Both the position numbers and the translations under genes were made by a program. The notes beneath the pieces are model-generated. The model did no database searches, was not told where the DNA came from, and worked only from the letters and a program-made list of their open reading frames with translations. Positions 14,344-14,407 of a DNA stretch of 14,407 bases are shown one piece after another (within the stretch, counting starts at the first letter, position 1; each line of letters starts with the position of its first letter). This DNA is from an uncultured Eubacteriales bacterium (GTDB lineage Bacteria > Bacillota > Clostridia > Christensenellales > Aristaeellaceae), in the NCBI GenBank assembly GCA_900540045.1, contig UQEF01000075.1, forward strand, positions 1-14,407. Direction: 5' to 3'.

Positions 14344-14387
14344 GGCCGTTGCCGTGTGGCATGAGCCGCGGGCCGCTGCCGTGTGGC
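14344..14387. repeat. 17-base direct repeat upstream of the membrane protein gene
   Basis: GGCCGYTGCCGTGTGGC occurs at 14344-14360 and 14371-14387 with one difference, period 27; a diverged third copy may precede them (GTGCCGCGTGGC near 14329). Nothing else is recognised between 14258 and 14407 apart from the ribosome binding site of the membrane protein. Confidence 0.5.
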
Positions 14388-14407
14388 GCGCGCGCCGCGT
14401 GATGCGG

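Noticed and set aside
1..14407. tRNA or rRNA genes
   Set aside because: No cloverleaf with a TTCGANNC-type arm and no rRNA-like stretch was seen on either strand.

Overview
The window looks like chromosome from a GC-rich Bacillota (class Clostridia, probably a gut lineage). Strong AGGAGG-type ribosome binding sites, TTGACA/TATAAT-type promoters, a bL19 gene, an ACT-domain/UPF0210 gene pair and many zinc-ribbon or FMN/FAD-type Clostridial genes all point that way. Taxonomy below class is a guess.

Left part (1-5665, all + strand): the 3' part of a MerR-family regulator; a secreted FMN- plus FAD-binding reductase (834-2609) behind a promoter with the 19-bp spacer typical of MerR targets; rplS (bL19) with its own promoter and a clean terminator; a 107-aa acidic protein of unknown function; a ~200-nt strongly structured RNA leader; and a single-pass membrane protein with a cytoplasmic zinc ribbon and a large extracytoplasmic part.

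Middle part (5666-9387): two phage tail genes on the - strand (Dit-like and ReqiPepy6 Gp37-like) stand alone, without any other phage gene. They are bracketed on both sides by non-coding arrays built from the same palindromic modules (GGGAAGCG...hairpin-hairpin...AAAGCGACCC, a GCAAATA...TATTTGC stem-loop, and a 29-bp direct repeat). The hairpin arms differ between copies in a compensatory way. A pyridoxal kinase-like gene (- strand) lies on the far side of the second array.

Right part (9388-14407): divergent back-to-back promoters separate the kinase gene from an ACT-domain/UPF0210 operon. Then comes a DUF3800 gene of visibly lower GC, followed at once by a long hairpin that may be one of the RNA motifs associated with DUF3800 genes, and a perfect 27-bp AT-rich palindrome. 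A small serine recombinase gene follows, whose start sits just behind a terminator-like hairpin. The window ends with a - strand polytopic membrane protein with a GT-C-like look.

The least explained items are the structured leader at 3526-3724, the covarying palindromic arrays around the isolated tail-gene pair, and the DUF3800-RNA-palindrome-recombinase cluster. The flavoprotein also lacks most catalytic residues of fumarate reductases, so its substrate is open.
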